In this document: piece after piece, positions 22,331 through 32,234 of the stretch
Position numbering within the stretch: position 1 is the stretch's first letter
Layout of the letters: each line of letters starts with the position of its first letter
Assembly: GCA_033558025.1 (NCBI GenBank)
Contig: JAUCEF010000005.1
Location: forward strand, 3,782,001-3,846,000
Length of the DNA: 64,000 bases
Origin: Phytophthora sp. 'mugwort'
Taxonomy: Eukaryota; Oomycota; Peronosporomycetes; Peronosporales; Peronosporaceae
Direction of reading: 5' to 3'
The notes under the pieces: generated by a model
Told to the model about the DNA's origin: nothing
The model's database searches: none
The model's input: the letters and a program-made list of their open reading frames with translations, nothing else
Translations under genes and position numbers: made by a program

Positions 22331-24256
22331 TCGGTTATGTATGGGTAAAAGCTTTGGTCCCGACACAATCGATATACGCACAGTTTGGTGCAGACGTGAA
22401 GTTTCTATCGACCAAGGCAAAGGTCACGGGTTCGAGTCCCATCGACAACATATTTTATTTTGCACATTTTGCATAAATTGCACATAAGGAGGCGCCGCGC
22501 GACACGACGACATCTTCCAAGGATCACGTATGTGAACTACACTCATGGTACACGCAATCATTATCATGATGACGAAACCAGAGAATGTCCCAGAGTCTCC
22601 AGCCAATCCGATAGTCAATATAGTGTGACGTGTAGGTTTGCATGTGATGTAGAGGAATGGTTGGTCACCGTGCGGAGAATATCCAGCGTGGCACAAAGGA
22701 CACACAAGAGCCTCCATGGCGGCTTAGATATAGCGCTAGCGAACAAGGACCGCCCAAAAATGAATCACTTCCAAATTTCCTTCCTACTCGACAACTCCCT
22801 CTCCTCCGCCCCACATCATTACAATATAGTCGGAAGCGAGTATCCTGTGGTTATTGGTGCGAGCCACATAGTGGGGAGTGGGGAGCACGAGGTCACAAAG
22901 GGTAGTCTTTAACAGCACAAACTTAACGTTCAGTGGCTAGTTGGTGTGGTTTCACGTCAGTATGGTACATACATCTGGATCTCCTTCGGTAGGCCTGTGA
23001 TTTAGTGCTTTCGCCTGTGTGAATCCCTTTCCCGCGACTAAAACACGGAGAATATCTTCGGGATAGCTGCTCACTTGGTTTAGCTTGATCTACATCCATT
23101 GATACTGAGTTGTTTCTTTCTCCTTCCTTGTATGGGTAAATGAAAGACTCGAGGATCCATTTTCAATACCACTGAGCCCTTACCGATCGTAACAAGGAGC
23201 TAGACAAGCTTCAAAATGACATGATTTGTGGTTAACAACGGTAAAGCAGCTGAAAATCGTCAAACTGATCCGAATCGAAATCCCGGATTGTAAGGACGCA
23301 AGCGTCAGGAACGTTCTTCACGACATCATAGAACACCTGAAGGACCGGATTCAGCATGCTCAAGGACTTTTGGAAGGTTCATTTGACCACTCCATCCAAC
23401 TTTACAAGAAGTGTAGACTGTAAGAGCAGAATTTAATCAGTTCCGTTTTTAATTTTTTGAGGCTTTAGATAGGGTTTCGGTAGATTTCTAAAAAGAGCGC
23501 TGAGAAGTCCAGCAAGTATGGCCCAAAGAAGAGGTCGTACCGCTGAGCGCCCGTCTCCGAACCCTAGACCTAGTCAACGGAGCAGAACGCTCCTGACGAC
23601 ACTGAAGATTCACGGCAAACGTCGCGCCCAAGTACACGAGCGCAGACGCCGCAAAGTGCTGCTAGGGACAAAATGGACAACTGCACAGGGGCCACTGTCG
23701 GGGCGAGTCGCCGTAGTCCCACGTGTCTACATCTCATTGGCCATATTTGAACCAATAAATAGGCAGATCTGTGACTGGCTGAGAAGATCACTCTAATAGA
23801 AGACCCCGAGTTCCGGTTCCGGTCCTCATTGTTGATTTGACGGCTCGACAACACATCGCTCTCGAGCCATTTTTGCTTGTTTTCCTCAAATGCGTTTTCT
23901 CGCCCCGCAGGCCTTTAGGCCATCTTTTGACGCCTACAAGCCCTATACAAAGCAGCAACGCTGATCTCAGATTCTTTCTACCCTAACTTGTTTTGCATAG
24001 AGTGAGCATTGTAACCGTCGTACATAATGCATACATTTGCATTCGGTAATATTAACCGGTTCACCTTGAGCTTTGACTCGGTCACACAAGTCCGAGGGTT
24101 CGATAAATTTTGGTATGAGCACTGTTTAAAAATCAACTTCGCAGACGCTTCAGACCCAAAGATTTCAAATATGATCTTCAAGAGGGATGCCTCGCCTAAA
24201 TTCACTTAAACAGAAGGACATTATCCACGAGTACATCTCTAAGTTCCAGGACTTGT
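22331..24256. other. Gene-poor stretch, no convincing gene
   Basis: About 1.9 kb between the diverged repeats and the first LTR. Only short frames occur (for example 23,518-23,796, Arg-rich, and 24,027-24,209), none with a recognisable domain. A perfect match to a pol III B box (GGTTCGAGTCC) lies near 22,430 but no cloverleaf forms around it. Confidence 0.4.
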
Positions 24257-24478
24257 TGTTACTATCAAGGGTTGGCCTCGTTGGAGAAGAGACTTGAGTA
24301 GAAGAGAGTTAAATGAGTTGTGATTGAGAAGTTAAGTTGGCGGTTTCTGCAGAGATCTGTACATACCATTGTGTAATCACCATATACTATGTAAAGTAAT
24401 GAAAAATATGTTTGATAGTAGGGTTGGTGTGGCTCACACAAGGGAGGCTTCTTTCGGCACGATCCCATTTCCGCAACA
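24257..24478 (-). repeat. 3' LTR of outer Copia element
   Basis: Aligns with 45,477-45,725 over landmarks GATAGTAGGGTTGGTGTGG, ACATACCATTGTGTAATCA and GAGTTGTGATTGAGAAGTTAA. The minus-strand reading begins TGTTGCGG. It is shorter than its partner by about 25 bp. Confidence 0.7.
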
Positions 24479-24518
24479 GCCTCTCTTGGAGAGTGGCGGA
24501 GGTTGCTGAGCAGGCGTT

Positions 24519-24523
24519 ACCTG
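24519..24523. repeat. Target-site duplication ACCTG, left copy
   Basis: ACCTG immediately precedes the inner Copia LTR (TGTTAG...). The same five bases follow the other LTR at 43,665-43,669. Confidence 0.85.
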
Positions 24524-24835
24524 TGTTAGAATGCAGTTAGGCCCCGCACCAACGAGAAGAGACAGGGGCCAACAATTCAATAAGAAAGCGTTCAGCTGAC
24601 AGTTGGCAGCCCTCCCGAGTGGGAGTATAAGGTTGCCACTCAGCAGCCGATCAGAACTAGTAAACGCTATCCGGAAGAGGAGATCCTCCTGCGGACACCA
24701 CCACCCGCGCGATGATGGTCTTTCGGGCGAAAGGAACTCACTTCTCCTTTTGCCAAAGACTGAGCGCATCAGTCAATTAGAGGGCTAATAGAGAATAATA
24801 AATAAGACTTTAAGCCAAGAAACCGAGTTCCAACA
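24524..24835 (+). repeat. 5' LTR of inner Copia element
   Basis: Begins TGTTAGAATGCAGTTAGG and ends GAGTTCCAACA (TG...CA). Closely similar to 43,347-43,664 throughout, including CACCCGCGCGATGATGGTC and GACTGAGCGCATC. Confidence 0.85.
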
Positions 24836-24858
24836 TTTCAAGTACTGAGTGCTCTACA

Positions 24859-25145
24859 ATGGCTAAGGACACCCAACGAGTTTTTTTTGCGGGGCTCAGG
24901 TTTAACGGGAAATTAGACAACTTCCAACGATGAAGGGACGCCGTCTGGCGCATCTGACAAGCTTGTCAAATCGCCGCCGCGTTACTGAGATTAAAGCCGG
25001 AGGAGCGCCACCGTCTCGGGTACGAAGATCTGCTGAGTCGGCCCATCCAAGTCGCAGAGCCAGGCGCTGATGCTCAAGATTAGGAACGTAATCAGCATGC
25101 TCTGGAGAAGGCATTCCTGGCTGAGCAGGAGTATGCCTAAGAGAG
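24859..25145 (+). pseudogene. Copia gag N-terminus of inner element, broken
   Basis: Begins 24 bp after the 5' LTR with MAKDTQRVFFAGLRFNGK, stops early at a TGA, then stays readable in the same general direction (RDAVWRI, LGYEDLLSRPIQVAEPG). The F-x-G-x-x-F-x-x-W-x-x-A pattern is that of Copia gag. Premature stops make it non-functional. Confidence 0.5.
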
Positions 25146-25425
25146 AAAGTGAATGATAATCTATTTAAAGATGATGTACCTATAGACATCAAGTACGAGA
25201 GGACACGCAGAACAGATCACAGATGGTGTGATCTGGGTATATAGTGCGATGATGATTGAAGGCAAAGGAATCGATGCCGCCCCGGACGCAGTCGGAAGGC
25301 GTGCTCACTTCCTAATTTGCCTCAGACTGAGCACATCGTTGAGAGTAAGTCATTTAGGAATAAAGGATAATTACAAACGTAGTGAGCCTCTACAGTGTTG
25401 AGCCATGTTAATATTTCAAGTAAAA

Positions 25426-26807
25426 TGAGCAAACTGAGTCAAAGTGTGACCGACAAACTGGCCTTTCACGGCAAGAAGGCCCTATTCGCTGGGTGGAATG
25501 ACAAGGTCAAGGCCCATCTGTTCGCGCTCAGTGATGCGTTAGTTGTGACCGAGCTTCAAGAGAAATGTCGCGTACCGATTGCTCGCAACGAAGATGCGCT
25601 AGTAAAAGAACCAGTCCTCGACGAACCAGGGCTAGGGGCTACGGGTGAATAAAAGGACGCGTACGAGCTGCAAAAGGCTTTCGTCAGGAAGCAATCGTCG
25701 TACATTAAGGATTTTCTGAACCTAACCCTTCCGGCGGGTTTTGTGGACGAGAGGCTGATGAAACGACCGGTGCACTAGATTTGGCGTGCGATTGAGAAAC
25801 GCTATGCCCTCAACACCGCGTCTGGAGTGGTAGAGCTGATGTAGAGCTTGGAAGCTATTGCAGCCTCTGATTTTAAGAGCGCTTCACACCTGCTCCAGCA
25901 ACTCAAGGCCACATGAGGCCAGACAAATCGGAACAGCGCCGAGGCGCTGAAAGTTGATCTGAATTCGCAGCAGATGATGCTGATCAAGATTCTGGCGGTC
26001 CTGCCCGGACACCTTTGAGGTTCAGCGGTCGCGTTTACGCCAGAAGAGTTCCCGCTGGAAAAGGTCGAGTCCACCCTCTGCGCAACCTTTGGGAGTAAGA
26101 GCAAGGCTGAAATCAAGATCTTGGGCAATGGTGCATCCGTGAACCACGTTAATGCTAAGGCGATCAAGCCTGCCAAAAACGTTGGATCGGCCCTAGGAAA
26201 AAGTAAGGCCACTTCCCAGCTGACGCAAGATTCGTATCAGATTTTGGGTGCAATGTCGTGCTACTATTGTGCTGGCGTCCACAATGACATCAGCGCCGGG
26301 CCGCATCTCAAGCACCAGTGCAGCAAGCGCAAGCAAAATGTCGACCAGTAGGTTTTCCGGCGCAGCATCTGGTCGTACCTATGTGCCGTAAAAAAAGCGT
26401 GAGGTGACGCTGAACCAACGCTAAAGATGACTGGCAAGGGAAAGTACCGCGCGAAATCCAAGGGGACGGAAAAGGAGCGGAAGACTGTGCCAACTCAGGA
26501 CTGTCTACCCATAGACGTGTCAGTTGATGCATGCAAGGCCGCGTCCACGAGTCCAACACCTTCGGTCAGTCCGCCCAACGGAGTGGAGCTCCCTCTAACT
26601 CCAGGAAGCGACTTGATTTTGTTTAACGCGCAAGAAACGGTCGAGCCAATGGGCTCTGTGTTTGATATTGGCGTCAACGGAGGGCGGGTGATTGGAATGG
26701 ACACCGAAGAAGCGTCAACGTCTCCGGGAGAACAGCTGATTGCAGGAGAGATCAGTCTTCAGATGATGCATCTGGAAGGCAAGGTACGGTCATTGTATCC
26801 TGCGGAA
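25426..26807 (+). pseudogene. Second Copia gag with zinc knuckle, decayed and truncated
   Basis: The frame starts MSKLSQSVTDKLAFHGKKAL, then FAGWNDKVKAHLFALSDALV, the core of Copia gag. After stops it continues as YIKDFLNLTLPAGFVDERL, IEKRYALNTASGVVELM and LLQQLKA, then a zinc knuckle (CYYCAGVHNDISAGPHLKHQC-like, four metal ligands near 26,257-26,320). A Thr/Ser/Pro-rich tail runs to 26,800. The related copy at 46.3-47.1 kb continues into a protease, but here the sequence breaks off at about 26,800 where viral DNA begins. The same TTTCAAGTA motif that follows the inner 5' LTR lies just upstream at 25,413, so a second, separate LTR probably ends there and this gag belongs to another Copia insertion. 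Confidence 0.65.
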
Positions 26808-26983
26808 AGCAGATCATGACGCCGACGGACGAGGACGCTTACCTAATGACCTTCGGCATCTTCCCCGGGGAGCCGCAACCAAGCGGCTACCTCAACCTCA
26901 GTAGTTCCAGGGACCAATACCTGTCGTACAAGAGCTCCTACATCACCAACGAGACGACTGTTACCATGTCAAACAATGTGTAA
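26808..26983 (+). pseudogene. Major capsid protein, extreme C-terminus only (arm A)
   Basis: The reading frame entering from the left edge begins QIMTPTDEDAYLMTFGIF and contains PQPSGYLNLSSS, ending TVTMSNNV and TAA. This is the C-terminal jelly-roll end of nucleocytoplasmic large DNA virus capsid proteins; the QPSG-x-x-N-x-S signature points to the p72-like (Asfarviridae) type. The rest of the gene lies in B', not here. About 58 codons. Confidence 0.75.
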
Positions 26984-27071
26984 TAATTTCCTCATTCGAT
27001 ACCTAAACTAGTTTGATTACGTCATCATATTCGTAGGATCATCTCGCGCCATTTTTTTGTAAATTGGAAAA

Positions 27072-28102
27072 ATGGAGGTGAGACTTGCGCGACTCGAAGA
27101 GTGCCTCAAGACGGCAGAAGCTAGGCCACTGCAGCGGAGGTGACTGCGAAGCAATGGCAAAAGCAAGCTGCCACTGCTGAGGCGCGGTCTTTCCGACTCG
27201 AAGAGCAAGTCACGACAGCACGAGCAGCGGTTACACGCGAGCAAGAGCGAGCTGCCACCGCCGAAGCTGCCACCGCTGAGGCGTTCCTCCAGGTCATTCG
27301 GCTGGAGGAAGGCTTGCTGGCGGCCAGCGCGGCTGCGATGTGGGAGCGAAACGAGAAAGAGCAAGCAAATACGCGCGCTGAAGAGTCTAACGTCCGCGCT
27401 GCAGAGGCCGACACACCCGCTGCTAACACGCGCAACGACACCTGCTACTTTGCTCAGTACGCTCGAGAACAAACGGATAAATTGCTCGAGATGCACAATC
27501 ATCTTAGTGGTAGCCATTACCGCTCGATCGAGGACCCGCGAGGCCCTAGCCGGCGGCCGGTCGCGGCGTTGCTCGACGCCTCGTTCTCCGAGTTCGTCCG
27601 AACAAACTCACTCGCTGTCTCCCGCGGGGTTCCCGCGCGTGTTCAAGATTGTGGAAGGTCAGGAAGGCCTCCACGTCCGAAACGAGCTCCGGAAGCTGAG
27701 AAAGAAGAATTGCGAGGTACTGGTACAGCCCGTGTACTTCGCCAACGGGATTCCTCTCCGCGCGAGCGTGGACAAACGTTTGGTGGCATGCGCGCAATCG
27801 CAACGAATGTACGTGTGTGTTCGTGTTTGCCAATATCGTGTAGGTCTATAAGCCTGTCAAGTCAACCACAACAACTACTTGTAATAGGAAGTACAAGCTG
27901 CGAAGTCGCGGAAGATATCGTCCGATACCTCCGTTTCGGCGTATTTGCGTTCCGCCCGAACAACAGAGCGCTCCGCAACCGCACACTCATCACCTTCTTC
28001 CAGGAAGGCATCATCGAAAGCCTACAAGCGACCCCAGACGACGACCTCCGCCCGTTTGAAACCGGAGACTTTATCCTGCGCGCCGATAACTACGCCGAAT
28101 AA
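27072..28102 (+). pseudogene. Ala/Glu-rich coiled-coil protein with unknown C-terminal domain, frameshifted (arm A)
   Basis: The ATG at 27,072 gives MEVRLARLEECLKTAEARP; a shift near 27,120 moves to the frame KQWQKQAATAEARSFRLEEQ. Heptad-like Ala/Glu/Arg repeats continue to about 27,480. A second shift near 27,600 leads to PRVFKIVEGQEGLHVRNEL, KKNCEVLVQPVYFANGIPLR, and the end reads EDIVRYLRFGVFAFRPNN and ETGDFILRADNYAE. Both shifts occur in the other arm too, so decay came first. A coiled coil followed by a compact domain resembles the layout of virus Bro/DUF3627-like proteins, but I cannot assign the domain. The mirrored copy is 37,502-38,532 (minus), differing by one residue (Asp/Gly). Confidence 0.5.
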
Positions 28103-28302
28103 GTCGAGGCTGAACGCTCTCGCGTCGCCGCGTCTTTCTGGCGACAGCTATCTCGACCGTTCAAGAACCCCAGACCCGAACTAATCCCACTCGTCGATTC
28201 CTCTTAAATATTATGGTTCTTGTTCCACTTCGTCAGAACTCCAGCATGTTGATCGCTGCTGTGCGCACGGAGCTGAACGGGTTCTTCATTTGAAAATGTG
28301 AA

Positions 28303-28515
28303 TTGCACCAACATGCAACGCCTCGCCGATTGAGCCAAGCCACCGACGACGCCGGCCGGTCGACGCCTGACCTGGAGGAACCTATCTCGCGTTCTCATAT
28401 ACTGGAGGAGATCCGCCACCGGCAACGCCGCAGCTTGCGCAACGAGCAAGACCCGATCAAGCAAGCGAAACATTCATTCGGTGACAACGAACAATACGAG
28501 CGAAAGCGCGAGTGA
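28303..28515 (+). CDS. Small charged ORF, 70 codons (arm A; mirrored at 37,089-37,301)
   Basis: Reads MHQHATPRRLSQATDDAG, then EEIRHRQRRSLRNEQDPIKQ and ends NEQYERKRE. Hydrophilic and Arg/Glu/Gln-rich. The opposite strand is also open (28,204-28,473), so coding strand and reality are uncertain. Two residues differ between the arms (Thr/Ala and Leu/Pro). Not recognised. Confidence 0.25.
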   Translation: MHQHATPRRLSQATDDAGRSTPDLEEPISRSHILEEIRHRQRRSLRNEQDPIKQAKHSFGDNEQYERKRE

Positions 28516-28683
28516 CCGAACGGTTATGAGTGAGGAGTTTGTCGGATCCTTTGCAAGCTGGTTCATTCAGAATTGCTCTCAGGGTCTCACCACGGCAATG
28601 TCGGAGATGACCATCGGCCCATGGATGAAATTTTTGACGAGTTGATTAGTTTGCGCGCGAACCACGCTGCTGAGCTAGTTCCG

Positions 28684-29593
28684 TCAACTCTGCGCTTCAA
28701 TCATCATCGGCACGCCTTTGCTTCCATATGCTCCGCCCGGGCCGCCTTGTATTCGGCGTGAGCCTCCGTTGCCTTTTGCTCGGTGGCGACGCGCCATTGG
28801 GTCGCGATCGCTTCTTTCATCTTCGCCTCCATCCAGCGCTTGTAGGCTTGGTGACGATCCTCGGTCGAGTTCCCCATGCTTGTCGTTGTCTTGGTTGAGA
28901 AATTGCGGGGTGAGATGGTGGTAGAGCAGCAGCCGTCGTCGTCGTTTCAGCCAGCCCAGGATCTTCAACGCAGCCACCAGTTGCACCGCGGAAATGGTTT
29001 TCAGCTCGTGGTGATCGTGCTCCCTCGCCCACCTGAACGCCTGGAACGGATAACGCTCGCAGACGTACTCAACGAATTCCTTGAGCCCGTTTCCATGGGC
29101 GATCGCCAGCGCCTTGGAGAAGTTCCAACGCTCGGAATGACAGCAGTTGAGCACGCTCTCGACGACCACGATGTCGCCATTGCTCACAACATGCTCCAGG
29201 ATTACCTCCTTGTTAAATGCCTTGAGCAATCCGAGTTGCAGTACTCCCTCGAGTAGACTTCGACGAATTGACAGGGCTGGCGGTGGGCCTTCGGTGCCGC
29301 CACCACATCGCCAGGGCCATTGCGCCTTTAACGGCGTCGGTGTTTCGCAGGCGGGCAAACGCCACGCGCATCGCGTCTATGTTATTATATGCAGCATCTG
29401 CAACCAGCGCCAATTCGGCTCTCTTCACGGTGCATGGCTGCATGCAAAGCAGCCACTCGAGCCTATGCAGATCATTTTTCTCCACAGCAGCACTTGTATC
29501 GTCCTCCAGCATGCCTTGGTACACTTGGTGAGGCGTATCCACCGAGTCGCGAATGAAGCGGTACGCGCGGTAAATTGCAGCTGCTGGCAGCAT
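28684..29593 (-). pseudogene. Ankyrin-like repeat protein, split by one extra base (arm A)
   Basis: Mirror copy of the intact reading frame at 36,012-36,920. Here GCCGCCACCACATCG replaces GCCGCCCCACATCG at about 29,296-29,310; the single extra base breaks the protein after ALAMW into a 5' part (29,593-29,213) and a 3' part (to 28,684). Confidence 0.6.
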
Positions 29594-29655
29594 CAAAACC
29601 TCGATCACTGATCGGAACAGCGCGGTTATATATTATATATGCATATTTTCCAGGT

Positions 29656-29889
29656 ATGAAATTAACAGCAAGCCGATGTACGTCTGCACTCGTGTTGCCA
29701 AAGCACTTTGCCAGTAGCGTAAATGGATGTTAGTCTGTACGGGGAAGTTCTTGTGGTCAATATAATCGGTACAAAATGGATCTTGAGAACCAAAAGATTT
29801 ATAACTGTTCTGGTTGTGGCTACAGTGCCGATCGCGATGAGAATGCTGCCAATCAAATTGATCAAAACATATTGTTGCTGTATGAATAG
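29656..29889 (+). pseudogene. TnpB/Fanzor-type C-terminal zinc ribbon, truncated (arm A)
   Basis: After an in-frame TAG at 29,731 the frame reads RGSSCGQYNRYKMDLENQ, then KIYNCSGCGYSADRDENAAN and QIDQNILLLYE, stop at 29,889. C-x-x-C-G-x-x-x-x-x-D-x-x-x-A-A is the hallmark end of IS605-family TnpB and of the eukaryotic/giant-virus Fanzor nucleases: a zinc ribbon followed by the last RuvC Asp (ADRDENAAN). The first Cys pair is reduced to SSCG. No upstream RuvC I/II or guide-RNA-binding part is present; the DNA upstream belongs to the ankyrin-like gene on the other strand. This is therefore a relic, present in both arms, with no nuclease activity expected. Confidence 0.65.
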
Positions 29890-30262
29890 CTACAAATTCT
29901 TCATCAGTATTGTACGTTACCTATGTATGCAACTCATTGCATGCTAACGTATTAAAGGTCGTGTGTCTTTACATAGAATTGCACAATTATATATATGACC
30001 TCCTGTAGCGGGCGTAGCTAAATCGTATGTATTTTTGCTTATTTGGCATGATATGGCGAGGTTCGATGCGAATGAAATGGGTAAAATATTTCCTTTTTGG
30101 TTTTCGACAGTAGCATACCACTAACGTGCGTTATGCTTACCTCTTAAGTATCTGAATTAATAAATTAAAATGCAAAATATCAGGACTAAGATATATATAC
30201 TTCGGCAACTACCTGCAAGCAGACTTCTCTATATTTGCCACATGAGTACGGGCGCAGTTCAG

Positions 30263-30556
30263 TTAGTGTCCAATGATGGTTAAGCTGCAGAGTACAGCCA
30301 TCAACAGGGGGCGTTGGTGTCGCGAGGCATCTATGGAAACATATTCATGAATTAACGTGAAAGCGTGTATCCCCCTAGTCCGCCTATAATCGGGCCTACG
30401 TCCTAGTAGGTGGTTGTATGTAACAGAGATGACAGTCTCTGCGCGATGCGTCAATTGACAAGTCAGGGCAATACGAATGAAAACGGTCAAGGTATATCCA
30501 GCAATGGAGTGCAGAGACCGTCGGCTATCTATGATAGTTGCTAACGACTGGGTCAT
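30263..30556 (-). CDS. Orphan 97-codon ORF (arm A)
   Basis: Begins MTQSLATIIDSRRSLHSIAG and ends RPLLMAVLCSLTIIGH, a hydrophobic C-terminus that could be a membrane anchor. Unchanged in both arms (other copy 35,049-35,342, plus), unlike neighbours that picked up frameshifts. No family recognised. A GTCTCTC-TATGC-GAGAGAC hairpin lies just upstream of its start (30,565-30,583). Confidence 0.35.
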   Translation of the reverse strand: MTQSLATIIDSRRSLHSIAGYTLTVFIRIALTCQLTHRAETVISVTYNHLLGRRPDYRRTRGIHAFTLIHEYVSIDASRHQRPLLMAVLCSLTIIGH

Positions 30557-30834
30557 TTTTGTGGGTCTCTCTATGCGAGAGACTTCATGTACAGTCTAGT
30601 CCAACACAAGTCTATTAACCATAGGTACGAGTGTTGCTCTATGTTGATCAGATGAATTGAAAAGTGCAATCTGGGAAGCATAGAGGCGCTGCAAAAGGGT
30701 GTAACGCGTATTCGCGTATGGACCAGCTTTTGCTGCCAAACAGCTACTTCGTGACAACGTCGCCGCGGTTAAGGCTCGTAAGGCTGCCGAAGGCGTGCCC
30801 GTGAGCTCTACTTCAACTACTCTTCGTTGTTCAT

Positions 30835-31190
30835 TAGCTCGGATGCTGACAGCACGGCCACGTTCTTCGTACAGGCCAAGGCTATTAATTGCGCTATGGA
30901 TTCATCAAATCGAAGTTGAACGAGGTTTCCGCAATCAAGATTGAGTCGGAAGAACAGTTCTTCAACTTGCTGATATCCGCCACGGAATACAGCTTCACTG
31001 CCTTTAACAAGGACGCAAGACACGAGTCACAGTTAATCAATGCGGCGAATAGTGATGGGTCTTTAACAATATGTTTCATTACGACTATTCAAACAATGTC
31101 GACTATGGCTTCATATACGCGTGTTTGACCAATCCACTGATTCAAGACCCTACCTACATGCAATTTTGCGCCGCGCACAAGTACGAATAA
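30835..31190 (+). pseudogene. Unrecognised broken frame upstream of the 291-codon ORF
   Basis: Plus-strand pieces read FIKSKLNEVSAIKIESEEQF then FFNLLISATEYSFTAFNKDA and, after a shift, MFHYDYSNNVDYGFIYACL and PTYMQFCAAHKYE before TAA at 31,188. The last piece is in frame with the next ORF across that TAA, so the two may have been one gene. No family recognised. Confidence 0.3.
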
Positions 31191-31211
31191 AGTGGATTAT
31201 GTTTCGATTGT

Positions 31212-32087
31212 TTGGACCGCTATCGGGTGGTGACGCGTAATTTGATTCCACTGATGAAGACACTACGCAAAGATCTATGCAGTATCTACTTTGTAGACAT
31301 CCTGTATGATCTGATACGATTTAAAAACCGCGATCTGTATGCTTTTATCACGTATTTGTTTAAGCAATATGGAGATGGATCAAGTTTCAAGACTTTTATT
31401 GCTGGCTTTGGTAAGAAGAAGACGCGTCGGCTATTAAATACAATGAATCGACAATTTCGACGCATAGGCTTCAAATTCGTGTCAAAGAAATACATGCCAG
31501 TGTATGCATACTGTGCGAACGTTCGAGTAGATTGTTTGGATCATGTGTATGACTACATGCTAAATCAAGGTCTGTCTATGTTTAAGACTGTACCCAGCGA
31601 GCATGTGGTAGTGGGGTATTGCTTGGGAGATGAATACAGAATTGATATCCTTTACACTCGTAGCGTGGTGGACTACTGTGGACATAGAAGATTTCAAATC
31701 GGTTCCCATACATTACTTGAAGGCCTAAACTTTGGATTTTACAAGGAGCGTTTAAACGCATATAAGAGTACCAACGTGCAAGACAACCGGATCAAGAAAG
31801 ACTTGAGAAAGATCTTCGCAGAGTTCAGCTTCAGCGGTCGGTCGGTGTTCACCAACAATATTGTTTACTCCGAAAATGATATTGTTATTGGATTCTTGAA
31901 GCAAAGCGATAACACGTTCCAGAACTTCAGACTTGACATTCACATCGAAACTATCATCACTAATTTTGCTGACATGGATCGGCTGCACTTTATCAAGCAT
32001 GACAAGTGGAACTCCGAAGATCAGGCGCACTATAAAACCTATTGCAATGGAACTTTTTTAGCACCTGGCTTATCTAAGATACTGTAG
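31212..32087 (+). CDS. Orphan ORF, 291 codons (first ATG at 31,254), unique centre
   Basis: The longest intact frame in the unique centre. It is AT-rich in codon use and Tyr/Phe/Asn/Asp-rich, unlike host genes. Segments: IPLMKTLRKDLCSIYFVDIL, KKKTRRLLNTMNRQFRRIGF, EHVVVGYCLGDEYRIDILYT, FAEFSFSGRSVFTNNIVYSE and FRLDIHIETIITNFADMDRL. No catalytic motif, signal peptide or membrane span is visible; mixed alpha/beta content is likely. The open frame starts at a non-ATG codon, so the true N-terminus may lie in the broken piece upstream. I do not recognise it; a giant-virus orphan is the best description. Confidence 0.5.
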   Translation: MDRYRVVTRNLIPLMKTLRKDLCSIYFVDILYDLIRFKNRDLYAFITYLFKQYGDGSSFKTFIAGFGKKKTRRLLNTMNRQFRRIGFKFVSKKYMPVYAYCANVRVDCLDHVYDYMLNQGLSMFKTVPSEHVVVGYCLGDEYRIDILYTRSVVDYCGHRRFQIGSHTLLEGLNFGFYKERLNAYKSTNVQDNRIKKDLRKIFAEFSFSGRSVFTNNIVYSENDIVIGFLKQSDNTFQNFRLDIHIETIITNFADMDRLHFIKHDKWNSEDQAHYKTYCNGTFLAPGLSKIL

Positions 32088-32234
32088 ACTATATGTTAAA
32101 TATCATGTATGCAATGCGTTCTGTTTCATTTCTGCAAATATGCAAACACTTTCCAAAAGTGGTAAGATCAAAGATGTTTTTTTCGGTTTGATAAAATTGT
32201 ATTACCACTTTACTGCTACAGAACGCGTGGTCGA

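Larger units (their letters stand above)
26808..30767 (+). repeat. Inverted repeat arm A (3,960 bp)
   Basis: Near-perfect reverse complement of 34,837-38,796. I noted about three base changes plus two balancing 1-bp indels (near 29,300 and near 30,735), so both arms have equal length and about 99.9% identity. Confidence 0.95.

Noticed and set aside
22395..22445. tRNA-like T-arm with perfect B box (GGTTCGAGTCC)
   Set aside because: No D-arm, anticodon arm or pairing acceptor stem can be drawn upstream, and no clear A box is present; probably chance or a very old SINE fragment.
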